DNA of 7,323 nt from Chromatiales bacterium (GTDB lineage: Bacteria > Pseudomonadota > Gammaproteobacteria > UBA6429 > Thiohalophilaceae): positions 1-7,323 of the forward strand of contig JALUTJ010000517.1 of the NCBI GenBank assembly GCA_027057985.1. Direction: 5' to 3'. The position numbers and the translations under genes are program-made. The notes beneath the pieces are model-generated. The model did no database searches, was not told where the DNA came from, and was given only the letters and a program-made list of their open reading frames with translations. Numbering within the stretch: the first letter of the stretch is position 1; every line of letters starts with the position of its first letter. Positions 1-7,208 of this stretch are shown here, piece after piece.

Positions 1-32
1 AACTAATACTAAGTTATTTCCCCTCACCCTAA

Positions 33-53
33 CCCTCTCCCTCAGGGAGAGGG
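33..53. repeat. GC-rich hairpin downstream of der, resembling a dispersed intergenic repeat
   Basis: CCCTCTCCC and GGGAGAGGG form a perfect 9-bp stem with a TCA loop, preceded by CCCCTCACCCTAA. Sequences of this kind (CCCTCACCC, AACCCTCTCCC, then a matching GGGAGAGGG) are common between genes in many Gammaproteobacteria; that statement is from general knowledge, not a search. It lies 43 bases after the der stop. On the minus strand the base after the stem is TTAGGGTG, so the T-run expected of an intrinsic terminator is poor, but it may still mark or protect the transcript end. Confidence 0.6.
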
Positions 54-73
54 AATAAAATCTGGCGGAGCCA
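54..73 (-). terminator. Weak terminator-like stem after der
   Basis: On the minus strand TGGC-TCC-GCCA forms a short 4-bp GC stem followed by GATTTTATT. It begins 23 bases after the der stop. The stem is short, so this is a weak candidate; the stronger hairpin just beyond it (33-53) may act with it. Confidence 0.25.
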
Positions 74-96
74 ACCTGAAAACTATGGGTTGATTT

Positions 97-1479
97 TTAT
101 TTCACATGCCGCATCATGCGCCGACGCTTGCTTTGCTGGCGTGGGGTAAGTTTATTCTTTTTATCTTTATAGGGATTATCGCCGGTACGGAATTCAATCC
201 GGATCGGTGTACCATGCAGGTTGAGTCTTTTCAGAAAGGCATTGAACAGGTAACGCTTGTAACTGGCAGGTACATGCTCTGTCTGGTTACCATGGATCAC
301 GATAATGGGCGGGTTTTTACCCCCCTGGTGCGCATAGCGTAACTTGATGCGATGCCCCTTGATAATGGGCGGCTGGTGTTGCTGTACCAGGTGTTCCAGC
401 AGACGAGTCAGTTTTGGTGTCGAGAACTCGGACATGGCAGAACGGTAGGCCGTCTGCACGTAGCCAAACAGATCTCCCACGCCGGTGCCATGCAGGGCAG
501 AAATATATTTCTTACGCGCAAAACTTAAAAAAGGCAGCCGGTAATCAAGCTCATGCTTAATCTTGTCTTTCTGCTCTTCTTCCAGACCATCCCACTTATT
601 GATCGCAATGACCAGAGCACGGCCAGCATCCATGATATAACCCAGCAGGGTAACATCCTGTTCACTAATGGTATCCTGTGCATCAAGTACCATGATAACA
701 ACATTAGCATCCTGAATTGCCTGTAGTGCTTTGATTACACTGTACTTTTCAGCAACTTCCTTAACCTTACCACGTTTACGTACACCGGCAGTATCGATCA
801 ATGTGTACTTCTGCCCATCACGTTCAAAAGGCAGGTAGATGCTATCACGCGTTGTTCCCGGCATATCATAGGCTACAACCCGCTCTTCACCGAGAATACG
901 GTTTACCAGGGTAGACTTACCCACATTAGGTCGACCAACGATAGCAATCTTGATACCGGCTTCTTCTTCATTCATTTCCTCGGTATCTTCAGGAATATCG
1001 GCCAGTACCGATTCAATCAGACTAGTGACACCGCGCCCCTGTGACGCGGCAATGGCGACGGGCTCTCCCAGGCCAAGGGCAAAAAACTCAGCCTGTGCCA
1101 CCTCGGCATGCAGGCCATCAATCTTGTTAACGACCACAACGACCTTTTTACCCGTATTTCGCAGGCGAGCTGCAATTTCTTCATCCATGGCAGTCAACCC
1201 ATCATGGGCATCAACCAGAAACAGGATAATATTGGCTTCTTCCACTGCCTGCCATGACTGTTCGGCCATCAGCGCATCAAGGCCTTCTTCCTCGCCACTG
1301 AGACCACCGGTATCAATGACGATATAAGGGCGGTTACCCAGCTTGCCATCACCGTATTTACGATCGCGTGTCATTCCGGGTTGATCTACAACCAGCGCAT
1401 CACGTGAACGGGTTAGCCGGTTGAATAAAGTGGACTTGCCAACATTAGGGCGACCAACAAGTGCGATTACAGGTTTCAT
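97..1479 (-). CDS. der: Ribosome-associated GTPase Der (EngA)
   Basis: Der is a GTPase with two tandem G domains that binds the 50S ribosomal subunit in the cytoplasm and is needed for its maturation. The 460-residue product shows both domains. The first has a P-loop GRPNVGKST at 9-17, DTGG at 56-59 and NKID at 118-121. The second has GRPNVGKST at 182-190, DTAG at 229-232, NKWD at 294-297 and SA at 327-328. A KH-like C-terminal domain spans about 350-435, followed by a basic tail. The length is near the family norm (E. coli about 490); the linker between the G domains (about 162-176) is short and acidic. The ATG lies 6 bases after the bamB stop. The only Shine-Dalgarno-like match is a weak GGAAAG 9 bases upstream, inside the last codons of bamB, so translation is probably coupled to bamB. 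It is the last gene of the cluster in this window. Confidence 0.98.
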   Translation of the reverse strand: MKPVIALVGRPNVGKSTLFNRLTRSRDALVVDQPGMTRDRKYGDGKLGNRPYIVIDTGGLSGEEEGLDALMAEQSWQAVEEANIILFLVDAHDGLTAMDEEIAARLRNTGKKVVVVVNKIDGLHAEVAQAEFFALGLGEPVAIAASQGRGVTSLIESVLADIPEDTEEMNEEEAGIKIAIVGRPNVGKSTLVNRILGEERVVAYDMPGTTRDSIYLPFERDGQKYTLIDTAGVRKRGKVKEVAEKYSVIKALQAIQDANVVIMVLDAQDTISEQDVTLLGYIMDAGRALVIAINKWDGLEEEQKDKIKHELDYRLPFLSFARKKYISALHGTGVGDLFGYVQTAYRSAMSEFSTPKLTRLLEHLVQQHQPPIIKGHRIKLRYAHQGGKNPPIIVIHGNQTEHVPASYKRYLFNAFLKRLNLHGTPIRIEFRTGDNPYKDKKNKLTPRQQSKRRRMMRHVK

Positions 1480-1485
1480 AGGAGA

Positions 1486-2688
1486 TTACTTTCCAGCCAG
1501 CTTAAAGGCTTCAAGACGGCCACTGCGATCCAGAGATAGCAGGATACCTTCAACAAGCAATGGACGAACCAGGATATTATTCCATTTACTAAATAACATC
1601 CTGTCTTCCTCGCTTTCATCTTCTTGTCTGAATACCGGATCGATTTCATCGATACGTTTACGACCAACAATCTTGCCATCTTCGCGATTTAACCAGTGCA
1701 GGTAACCATCATAGTCACCCAGTACGATATAATTATCATAGGTCTGCGGTGCTGTCAGTTGCCGGCGTAATAATTTATCCTGGCGCCAGAGTGTGGCACC
1801 GTTATAACGGTTTAGTGCCCAGACATGCCCACTGGCATCTGTCACATAAACTCGGTAAGCATCGACATATAAACCTGACCAGGTAGAAAAATCACGACTC
1901 CAGATTAACTGCCCCGATCCCAGCTTTACCGCGGCAATGCGGCCCTGGTATCCGGCAATATAAATGACGTCATCGACAACAAAGGGATCAATATCCAGGT
2001 CGATAACGCGTTCAAGCTGACTACGGCCCTGAGGAATGGCGATAGTGGTTTCCCATAACAGTTTACCTGTTGCCAGTGTCAGTGCAGCCAGCTTGCCACT
2101 GTCTGAGGCAGTAATCACAATATCATTGACGATGATGGGGGTGCTGCTACCACGTAGCGTCAGTCGCGGTACGGTTCTGTCAAAAATCCATCTTTGCTTG
2201 CCACTGATAGCATCAAGCCCATAGACACGTCCATCAATGGTTTTTGCTACCAGCATATTATCCTTTACCGCAACCCGCGCCAGGATTTCAGAACTTAACT
2301 GGCTACGCCACAACAGGCTGCCATCTTTACTATCCAGTGCAATGACCTCACCCTTGCTGGTACCGAAAAAGAGTTTATCGTTACTTAAGGTAAGTCCACC
2401 TGCGGCAGGAACGGAAAGAACCTTTTGCCAGTTGATATGACCTGTTTTGACCATAAAGCTGACAAGATTACCTTTATAATCCACAAGGTAACCGCTATCG
2501 GCTTTAAAAACCGGGCGTAGTTTTAAATAATACTCACTGACTCCTTCACCGGCTTTCAGTCGCCAGACCCGCTCGATGGGCAGTGGATTTTCAATTGGTG
2601 TTAATTCTAGCGGTGGCAGCACGGGAGATGGTGAACTGCTGCAACCGGCAATCAACAGGAAAAAGGCTGCGACATAAAACTTTTTCAC
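1486..2688 (-). CDS. bamB: Outer membrane assembly lipoprotein BamB
   Basis: BamB is the beta-propeller lipoprotein of the BAM complex, which folds beta-barrel proteins into the outer membrane; it contacts BamA from the periplasmic side. The 400-residue product starts with a lysine-containing hydrophobic signal and a lipobox LIAGC, making Cys16 the lipidated residue. There is no Asp just after it, which fits outer-membrane sorting. PQQ-like propeller blades recur as G-x-x-x-W motifs, for example TGHINW, DGSLLW, SGKQRW, TGKLLW, SGQLIW and NGATLW, with two degenerate ones near the C-terminus. The length matches the family (E. coli 392). The start is GTG and directly abuts the yfgM TAG stop. It is chosen because GGGAG sits 7 bases upstream and because the signal peptide begins there. 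Der follows after 6 bases. Confidence 0.97.
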   Translation of the reverse strand: MKKFYVAAFFLLIAGCSSSPSPVLPPLELTPIENPLPIERVWRLKAGEGVSEYYLKLRPVFKADSGYLVDYKGNLVSFMVKTGHINWQKVLSVPAAGGLTLSNDKLFFGTSKGEVIALDSKDGSLLWRSQLSSEILARVAVKDNMLVAKTIDGRVYGLDAISGKQRWIFDRTVPRLTLRGSSTPIIVNDIVITASDSGKLAALTLATGKLLWETTIAIPQGRSQLERVIDLDIDPFVVDDVIYIAGYQGRIAAVKLGSGQLIWSRDFSTWSGLYVDAYRVYVTDASGHVWALNRYNGATLWRQDKLLRRQLTAPQTYDNYIVLGDYDGYLHWLNREDGKIVGRKRIDEIDPVFRQEDESEEDRMLFSKWNNILVRPLLVEGILLSLDRSGRLEAFKLAGK

Positions 2689-3327
2689 CTATTTACTCCC
2701 AACAACGGTGGTCGCCTGTTTAATGTCATCCAGTTTCATTTTAACCAGGCGGTAACGTTGATCACCCTGCCCCATGGTTGTCATTGCCAGGCGGTAATTT
2801 TCTCGGGCCTGCTCCAGTCTGTTCTGTGCCAGGTTCAGATCACCGAGTATTTCATAGTAACCAGCCTTAAAGCCTGCTGCCTTGATCTCTGCCAGCAATG
2901 TCTGTGCGGAAGCAAAATCTTTTTTCGCGATATAAACCCGCGCCAGGCGCTGACGGGCAATATGCTCAATACCTTCATCTTCACTATTATCCAGCACCCA
3001 TTTCAGATGGGAAACCGCTTTATCGAGCTTGTTTGCATCAATGGCTTCTTTAGCCATCATCAGAGAAGCCAGCGCAGCATACGGTGTCGAGGCGTAGTCT
3101 TTGACCAGTATATCGGCATTGACCGACTTTTTATCTTTGGCAACCAGCATCTGGCTGTATAGCAGGGATGCCTGTTCCGCCTGTGTGACCTTATGATCTT
3201 TCCAGTAACGGTAACCACCCAGCACGGCAAGCCCAATCACTACCCCGGCAACAAGTGCCACGGCATTTTCTTTCCACCAGTCCTTTATTGCCTGGACCTG
3301 TTCTTCTTCTGTTTTATAAACTTCCAC
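2689..3327 (-). CDS. yfgM: Inner-membrane TPR protein YfgM (ancillary SecYEG/chaperone factor)
   Basis: This is a single-pass inner-membrane protein with a periplasmic TPR domain. In E. coli YfgM associates with SecYEG and PpiD and is linked to periplasmic chaperones and to RcsB stability; that role is inferred here from family. The 212-residue product (E. coli 206) has a short cytoplasmic N-terminus with a WWKEN motif at 17-21, one membrane segment at about 21-39, then a helical TPR-like region. Alanine-rich helices such as AALASLMMAKEAI and ARQRLARVYIAKKDF are clear TPR units. The start is GTG, supported by CTGGAG 7 bases upstream and by conserved N-terminal residues. It lies 37 bases after hisS and abuts bamB, a pairing that is conserved in Gammaproteobacteria. 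Confidence 0.94.
   Translation of the reverse strand: MEVYKTEEEQVQAIKDWWKENAVALVAGVVIGLAVLGGYRYWKDHKVTQAEQASLLYSQMLVAKDKKSVNADILVKDYASTPYAALASLMMAKEAIDANKLDKAVSHLKWVLDNSEDEGIEHIARQRLARVYIAKKDFASAQTLLAEIKAAGFKAGYYEILGDLNLAQNRLEQARENYRLAMTTMGQGDQRYRLVKMKLDDIKQATTVVGSK
2696..2700 (-). promoter_or_regulatory. Ribosome binding site of bamB
   Basis: GGGAG lies 7 bases before a GTG codon, inside the last codons of yfgM. It fixes the non-ATG start of bamB and suggests coupling with yfgM. Confidence 0.75.
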
Positions 3328-3334
3328 TTTTTAA

Positions 3335-3340
3335 CTCCAG
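3335..3340 (-). promoter_or_regulatory. Ribosome binding site of yfgM
   Basis: CTGGAG lies 7 bases before a GTG codon and supports that codon as the yfgM start. Confidence 0.7.
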
Positions 3341-3350
3341 CATTTCGATC

Positions 3351-3366
3351 AACCGGCTCACCGGTT
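3351..3366 (-). other. Small hairpin at the hisS-yfgM junction
   Basis: AACCGG and CCGGTT form a perfect 6-bp stem around a 4-base loop. The hairpin overlaps the hisS TAA stop and fills part of the 37-base gap before yfgM. No T-run follows on the minus strand, so it is not a classical intrinsic terminator. It could stabilise the 3' end of the upstream message or act as a processing point. This is inference from structure alone. Confidence 0.4.
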
Positions 3367-4645
3367 ATGTTGAGGATACTATTTTCTGCAAATAAGGAAT
3401 AACTTTATCAAACGCCACTTGTTGCTGATCTTTTTTCTCACGCAGAAACTTGATGCTAAGTGCATTTTTTTCCAGCTCATCATCACCAATAATAAATGCC
3501 ATTTCTGCTTCGCTTTTATCCGCCTTTTTCATCTGGCTTTTAAGACTACCGGCACCACAGTTTACCTGCAGACGCAGACCCGACACTTCATTGCGCCAGC
3601 TTTCAGCCAGCGGCAGTCCTTTGCTCTGTGCTTGCTCGCCAGCGAGCACAAGGTAAACATGCGGACGTCTTTGAGCTTTTACCTGCTGTGGAACTTCAAT
3701 CAGCTCGATCAGGCGTTCAATTCCCAGCGCAAAACCCATCGCCGGGGTTGGCTTGCCACCCAGCTGTTGCACCAGGCCATCAAAACGGCCACCGGCACAA
3801 ACCGTACCCTGCGCACCCAGCTTGTCGGTTACCCATTCGAAAACCGTTTTACTGTAATAATCCAGACCACGTACTAAACGGGGGTTGATTTTATACTTCA
3901 CTCCGCTGGCATCCAGCAAGTTACACAGCGCGGTAAAATCCTGACGTGATTCATCATCAAGATGATCCATCAGCTGAGGCGCATTATCGTTTAATGTCTG
4001 CATGGCCGGGTTCTTGGAATCCAGGATACGCAGTGGGTTGGTGTGCAGGCGGCGCTGGCTGTCTTCATCCAGCTCATCCTGGTGCGCGGTAAAATATTCA
4101 ACCAGTACATCCCGGTATTGGCTTCGTGCCTCGGCGGAACCCAGTGAGTTGAGTTCCAGTACCACGTCATCACTCATTCCCAGTAATTGCCAGAGCCGAT
4201 TGCTCATCAGGATCAGTTCTGCATCGATATCCGGGCCGGTAAAGCCGAAGGTTTCCACACCAAACTGGTGAAACTGGCGGTAACGTCCTTTCTGTGGACG
4301 CTCATGCCGGAACATGGGGCCGGTGTACCACAGGCGCTGGGTCTGATTATGTAACATACCATGCTGCATCGCAGCACGCACACAACAGGCGGTACCTTCC
4401 GGACGCAGGGTAAGACTGTCCCCGTTGCGATCTTCAAAAGTGTACATTTCCTTTTCCACGATATCGGTTACTTCACCGATAGAACGTTTAAACAGGGCCG
4501 TGTTTTCGACGATAGGCATACGGATTTCCTGATAGCCATACGATTGCATCAGCTCACGGAAAACTCTTTCGAGATACTGCCAGTCTGGTGTTTGATCCGG
4601 CAGTATGTCATTCATACCCCGGATTGCCTGTATTGTCTTTGCCAC
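3365..4645 (-). CDS. hisS: Histidine-tRNA ligase
   Basis: HisRS is a class IIa aminoacyl-tRNA synthetase that activates histidine with ATP and loads it onto tRNA-His in the cytoplasm. The 426-residue product matches the family length (E. coli 424). It begins with the typical [12 protein letters not shown] stretch. Visible motifs are motif 1 around 43-57, LRPEGT at 80-85, motif 2 from Phe112-Arg113-His114-Glu115 to about 131, the histidine-specific RGLDYYS at 259-265, AGGRFDGL at 284-291, and motif 3 GFALGIERL at 304-312. The anticodon-binding domain runs from about 328 to the end. The start is GTG, chosen from conservation of the N-terminus. No Shine-Dalgarno match is visible; the 21 bases before it are almost all A and T. 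In most relatives rodZ and ispG stand between pilW and hisS, but both are absent here. Confidence 0.98.
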   Translation of the reverse strand: MAKTIQAIRGMNDILPDQTPDWQYLERVFRELMQSYGYQEIRMPIVENTALFKRSIGEVTDIVEKEMYTFEDRNGDSLTLRPEGTACCVRAAMQHGMLHNQTQRLWYTGPMFRHERPQKGRYRQFHQFGVETFGFTGPDIDAELILMSNRLWQLLGMSDDVVLELNSLGSAEARSQYRDVLVEYFTAHQDELDEDSQRRLHTNPLRILDSKNPAMQTLNDNAPQLMDHLDDESRQDFTALCNLLDASGVKYKINPRLVRGLDYYSKTVFEWVTDKLGAQGTVCAGGRFDGLVQQLGGKPTPAMGFALGIERLIELIEVPQQVKAQRRPHVYLVLAGEQAQSKGLPLAESWRNEVSGLRLQVNCGAGSLKSQMKKADKSEAEMAFIIGDDELEKNALSIKFLREKKDQQQVAFDKVIPYLQKIVSST

Positions 4646-4666
4646 TTTATTTTTTCTTGCTTTTAA

Positions 4667-5413
4667 TTAACGTAATTTTTTCAGTAATGCTGCTTCTTTC
4701 GAATCTGGAAAATACTGTTTTAATTTCAGTGCCAGGCTGCCTGCATGACTTTTCATGCCCTTACTGCGTGCTATCAGAATTTCCAGCCACAAACTTTGTG
4801 CATTGGGTCTTGCCACCTTGTTACGCAGTGCCAGGTAAAAAGCTGCCGACTTGATATCATTGGAATCGAACGCAATCTGCGCCAGACCCAGCAACGCATG
4901 CGGTGAACGGTTATTATATTTCAGCGCCTTGCGGTAGTTTTCTTCGGCCTTCTTGATATTGCCTTCTTTCTCGGCACAGATACCGATATTTTCATAGGCC
5001 CCGCCTTTATCGACGTATAAAGGATCATCTAAAGCCTTGTTGAAATACTGAATACCTTCTTCATACCTGCCCGTGCTACAGAGAAAAACAGCATAGTTAT
5101 TCTTTATCGAGGTGTTATCCTCATCCAGATCCATAGCACGTTTAAAATGCTCTTCCGATTTATCATTTTCCCCAAGTCGACGATACAGTTCCGCAATATA
5201 ATGATGTGCATCTGCATTTTCATCATCATAGGCAATGGCTTTTTTCAGTTTCCGCATCGCAACCTTGTAATGTCCCTGCTGAATATAGGCCACACCCAGT
5301 TCGGTATTGGTCTGAGAGACTTTTTTGTTGTCAATATTTTTCTCCGGCTGTGTACTACATCCTGTCACTAGCAGCAACAACAATAACCCGGCCACATGTA
5401 GCATTGCTCTCAT
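4667..5413 (-). CDS. pilW: Type IV pilus biogenesis lipoprotein PilW (PilF)
   Basis: This TPR lipoprotein, called PilF in Pseudomonas and PilW in Neisseria, acts as a pilotin that places and assembles the PilQ secretin for type IV pili. The 248-residue product has a leucine-rich signal peptide ending in the lipobox LVTGC, so Cys19 is lipidated. It then carries about five or six TPR units from residue 34 on; [20 protein letters not shown] and [20 protein letters not shown] are clear examples. Cys112 and Cys146 are also present and may pair. The ATG overlaps the rlmN TGA stop by 4 bases (ATGA). GGGAG 6 bases upstream favours this start over a second ATG three codons in. The location next to rlmN is the standard family context. 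No other pilus gene is in the window, so a role in pili here rests on family and context. Confidence 0.92.
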   Translation of the reverse strand: MRAMLHVAGLLLLLLVTGCSTQPEKNIDNKKVSQTNTELGVAYIQQGHYKVAMRKLKKAIAYDDENADAHHYIAELYRRLGENDKSEEHFKRAMDLDEDNTSIKNNYAVFLCSTGRYEEGIQYFNKALDDPLYVDKGGAYENIGICAEKEGNIKKAEENYRKALKYNNRSPHALLGLAQIAFDSNDIKSAAFYLALRNKVARPNAQSLWLEILIARSKGMKSHAGSLALKLKQYFPDSKEAALLKKLR

Positions 5414-6534
5414 ACTGTTCTCCCTGTTGTCATATTTTTCTGTTGCCGACGTAGCGTGCGTCTGGTTTTATCCTGCACCTTACCGGCAAGCTGGCCGCAG
5501 GCGGCATCAATATCCTCACCACGAGTTTTGCGCGTCGTGGTAACCAGCCCACCCTTGACGATAATATTACGAAAACGCTCGATAGCCGCTTCCGCTGATG
5601 TTGTATATTTCGTTCCCGGGAAAGGATTGAATGGAATCAGGTTAACCTTGCAGGGCAGAGATTTTAACAGACGCACCAGTTCACGAGCATGTTGCGGACT
5701 GTCATTAACGCCATCGAGCAAGACATACTCGATGGTAATTTTTCGTTTTGTTTCACCACTGATATAGCGTCTACAGGCTGCCAGCACTTCCTTTATCGGG
5801 TATTTCTGATTCAGCGGCACCAGTTCGTTACGCAGCGCATCATTTGGCGCATGTAATGACAGGGCCAGGCTGACATCACTGACCTGCTTTAATCGATCGA
5901 TAGCAGGTACCACACCAGAGGTACTTAAGGTCACCCGACGCTTCGACAGGCCATAGGCATTGTCTTCGAGCATAATATTGATAGCCGTAACTACGTTATC
6001 AAAATTAAGCAGTGGTTCCCCCATGCCCATCAGCACAATATTGGAAATAACGCGCTCGTTACGTGGGATACATTTGAGTGCACGATTAGCAACAACCACC
6101 TGGCCAATAATTTCTGCCACTTCGAGGTTACGGTTAAAACCCTGTTGCGCGGTGGAACAGAAACTGCACTCCAGTGCACAGCCAACCTGCGAGGAAATAC
6201 ACAGGGTACCGCGATCATTTTCCGGGATAAAAACCGTTTCAATGCTGTTACCGCTATCGAGCCGTAATAACCATTTTACGGTACCATCATCGGAAACCTG
6301 CTCGGTAACCACTTCCGGCAGACGTATCTCGGCCTGCTGTGCCAGCTTCTCGCGCAATGACTTGCTGAGATTGCTCATCTCGACAAAGTCATCGACACCA
6401 AACTGATAAATCCATTTCATCAACTGTGCAGCACGAAAAGGCTTTTCACCCATCTCGGTGAACCAGGCTTGCAGGCCCTGCCGATCAAAATTCAGCAGGT
6501 TGACCTTCTCATGCTGTTGCACAGGTATTGTCAT
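5410..6534 (-). CDS. rlmN: Dual-specificity rRNA/tRNA adenine-C2 methyltransferase RlmN
   Basis: RlmN is a radical SAM enzyme that methylates carbon 2 of A2503 in 23S rRNA and of A37 in a set of tRNAs, helping translation fidelity. The 374-residue product (E. coli 384) has the radical SAM cluster motif with Cys119, Cys123 and Cys126, the conserved Glu99 in the ETVFIP segment, the GMGEPLLN motif at 170-177, and the resolving, methyl-carrying cysteine at 346 in DIDAACGQL. All catalytic cysteines are therefore present. The C-terminus after that is a basic tail of about 28 residues. The ATG lies 6 bases after the ndk stop with no clear Shine-Dalgarno sequence, so it is likely coupled to ndk translation. 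The 3' end overlaps pilW by 4 bases. Confidence 0.98.
   Translation of the reverse strand: MTIPVQQHEKVNLLNFDRQGLQAWFTEMGEKPFRAAQLMKWIYQFGVDDFVEMSNLSKSLREKLAQQAEIRLPEVVTEQVSDDGTVKWLLRLDSGNSIETVFIPENDRGTLCISSQVGCALECSFCSTAQQGFNRNLEVAEIIGQVVVANRALKCIPRNERVISNIVLMGMGEPLLNFDNVVTAINIMLEDNAYGLSKRRVTLSTSGVVPAIDRLKQVSDVSLALSLHAPNDALRNELVPLNQKYPIKEVLAACRRYISGETKRKITIEYVLLDGVNDSPQHARELVRLLKSLPCKVNLIPFNPFPGTKYTTSAEAAIERFRNIIVKGGLVTTTRKTRGEDIDAACGQLAGKVQDKTRRTLRRQQKNMTTGRTV
5420..5424 (-). promoter_or_regulatory. Ribosome binding site of pilW
   Basis: GGGAG lies 6 bases before the ATG that overlaps the rlmN stop. It selects the first of two nearby ATG codons and lies within the rlmN coding sequence. Confidence 0.7.
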
Positions 6535-6540
6535 CAGTGT

Positions 6541-6972
6541 TTATCGCAGTCTCGGGCAAATTTCATCTTCACTGAAGAAAAATGCAATTTCGGCTTTTGC
6601 GGTATCCGGGCCATCTGAACCGTGCACGGCATTTTCATCAATCGACTCGGCAAAATCCGCACGAATCGTGCCTGCAGCCGCTTCTTTCGGGTTGGTGGCT
6701 CCCATGACTTCACGGTTCCTGGCAATGGCGTTTTCACCTTCGAGCACCTGCACCATGATCGGGCCGGAAGTCATAAATTCAATCAGTTCACCGTAAAAAG
6801 GACGTTCCCTGTGCACGGCATAGAATTCACCGGCCTGTTCCCTGCTCAGCTGCATCATCTTCGCGGCAACGATTTTTAAACCCGCTTTCTCAAAACGGCT
6901 GTAAATCTCGCCAATGACGTTTTTGGCGACAGCATCAGGTTTAATAATGGAAATGGTACGTTCCTGGGACAT
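6541..6972 (-). CDS. ndk: Nucleoside diphosphate kinase
   Basis: Ndk transfers the gamma phosphate from ATP to other nucleoside and deoxynucleoside diphosphates through a phospho-histidine, balancing the cytoplasmic NTP and dNTP pools. The 143-residue product is the usual length. It opens with [12 protein letters not shown], carries [15 protein letters not shown] at 57-71, and has the active-site His117 in NAVHGSDGP. The ATG at the start is supported by GGAG 6 bases upstream and by the conserved N-terminus. It is the first gene of the cluster and lies 6 bases ahead of rlmN. The upstream region contains hairpins and promoter-like sequences that may control it and the genes behind it. Confidence 0.98.
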   Translation of the reverse strand: MSQERTISIIKPDAVAKNVIGEIYSRFEKAGLKIVAAKMMQLSREQAGEFYAVHRERPFYGELIEFMTSGPIMVQVLEGENAIARNREVMGATNPKEAAAGTIRADFAESIDENAVHGSDGPDTAKAEIAFFFSEDEICPRLR

Positions 6973-6978
6973 GTATTA

Positions 6979-6982
6979 CTCC
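6979..6982 (-). promoter_or_regulatory. Ribosome binding site of ndk
   Basis: GGAG within CCGGAG, 6 bases before the ndk ATG. Confidence 0.75.
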
Positions 6983-7018
6983 GGTAAATTCAATCGATAT
7001 TTCGAGATTACAAAATAG

Positions 7019-7048
7019 CATAAACCCGCGGGATTTCGCGGGTTTATG
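7019..7048 (-). terminator. Perfect 12-bp hairpin upstream of ndk (terminator or leader structure)
   Basis: CATAAACCCGCG and CGCGGGTTTATG form a perfect 12-bp stem with a 6-base loop. On the minus strand the stem is followed by CTATTTTG, which is moderately T-rich; on the plus strand it is followed by TCACACTAAAC, which is not. It therefore looks more like a terminator for minus-strand transcription coming from the right, ending 46 bases before the ndk ATG. If the ndk promoter lies further upstream, the hairpin would instead be an attenuator or leader element. The sequence alone does not decide this. Confidence 0.5.
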
Positions 7049-7067
7049 TCACACTAAACAGGGTGTT

Positions 7068-7097
7068 ATTTTATCAGTCCGGGCAGGCTGCAGGCAA
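7068..7097 (-). promoter_or_regulatory. Candidate promoter for ndk (TTGCCT, 18 bases, TAAAAT, extended -10)
   Basis: On the minus strand TTGCCT (7097-7092) and TAAAAT (7073-7068) are separated by 18 bases, and TGA directly precedes the -10 as in an extended -10. Transcription would begin near 7061 and run through the 12-bp hairpin into ndk. The -35 lies at the inner edge of an inverted repeat (7081-7140). A sigma-70 match of this quality occurs by chance, so confidence is modest. Confidence 0.4.
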
Positions 7098-7182
7098 TGA
7101 AAACACGGGGTTTTTCAGGGATTTATCTGCTTACCTGCCCACGGCATACGACAGTAAAAGTGAAATGGCAATTTCAGATAGC

Positions 7183-7188
7183 ATTATA
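7183..7188 (-). promoter_or_regulatory. Consensus -10 box TATAAT facing ndk
   Basis: A perfect TATAAT on the minus strand in the context GAAGTATAATGCT. The -35 position at 17 bases (CCAAAG) does not resemble TTGACA, so either the promoter relies on an activator or the match is accidental. Transcription would start near 7176 and run toward ndk. Confidence 0.35.
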
Positions 7189-7208
7189 CTTCAAGCTAAA
7201 AAGCTCTT

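Larger units (their letters stand above)
7019..7176 (-). ncRNA. Possible small RNA or structured leader upstream of ndk
   Basis: The interval between the TATAAT box and the 12-bp hairpin would give a transcript of roughly 155 bases. Inside it, GGGCAGG and CCTGCCC (7081-7087 and 7134-7140) with an inner GCAG/CTGC pair (7090-7093 and 7127-7130) can form an 11-bp interrupted stem around a loop rich in A and T with CCCTGAAAAACCCCG. I do not recognise it as 6S RNA, SRP RNA, tmRNA or a tRNA. Support is a promoter-like box, an internal stem and a terminator-like end; no homology evidence is available. Confidence 0.2.

Noticed and set aside
950..1327. A 125-codon plus-strand reading frame opposite der
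   Set aside because: It is antisense to a fully conserved Der GTPase, is rich in Ser and Thr as expected of a reverse shadow, and has no family features.
3419..3877. A 152-codon plus-strand reading frame opposite hisS
   Set aside because: It is a shadow of hisS. All conserved synthetase motifs lie on the minus strand and the antisense product shows no recognisable domain.
7019..7176. 6S RNA, SRP RNA, tmRNA or tRNA in the ndk upstream region
   Set aside because: None of their conserved sequences is present: there is no closing stem joining the two ends as in 6S RNA, no GGTCAGG-GGAAGGAAGCAGCC core of SRP RNA, and no TTCGAATC tRNA arm.
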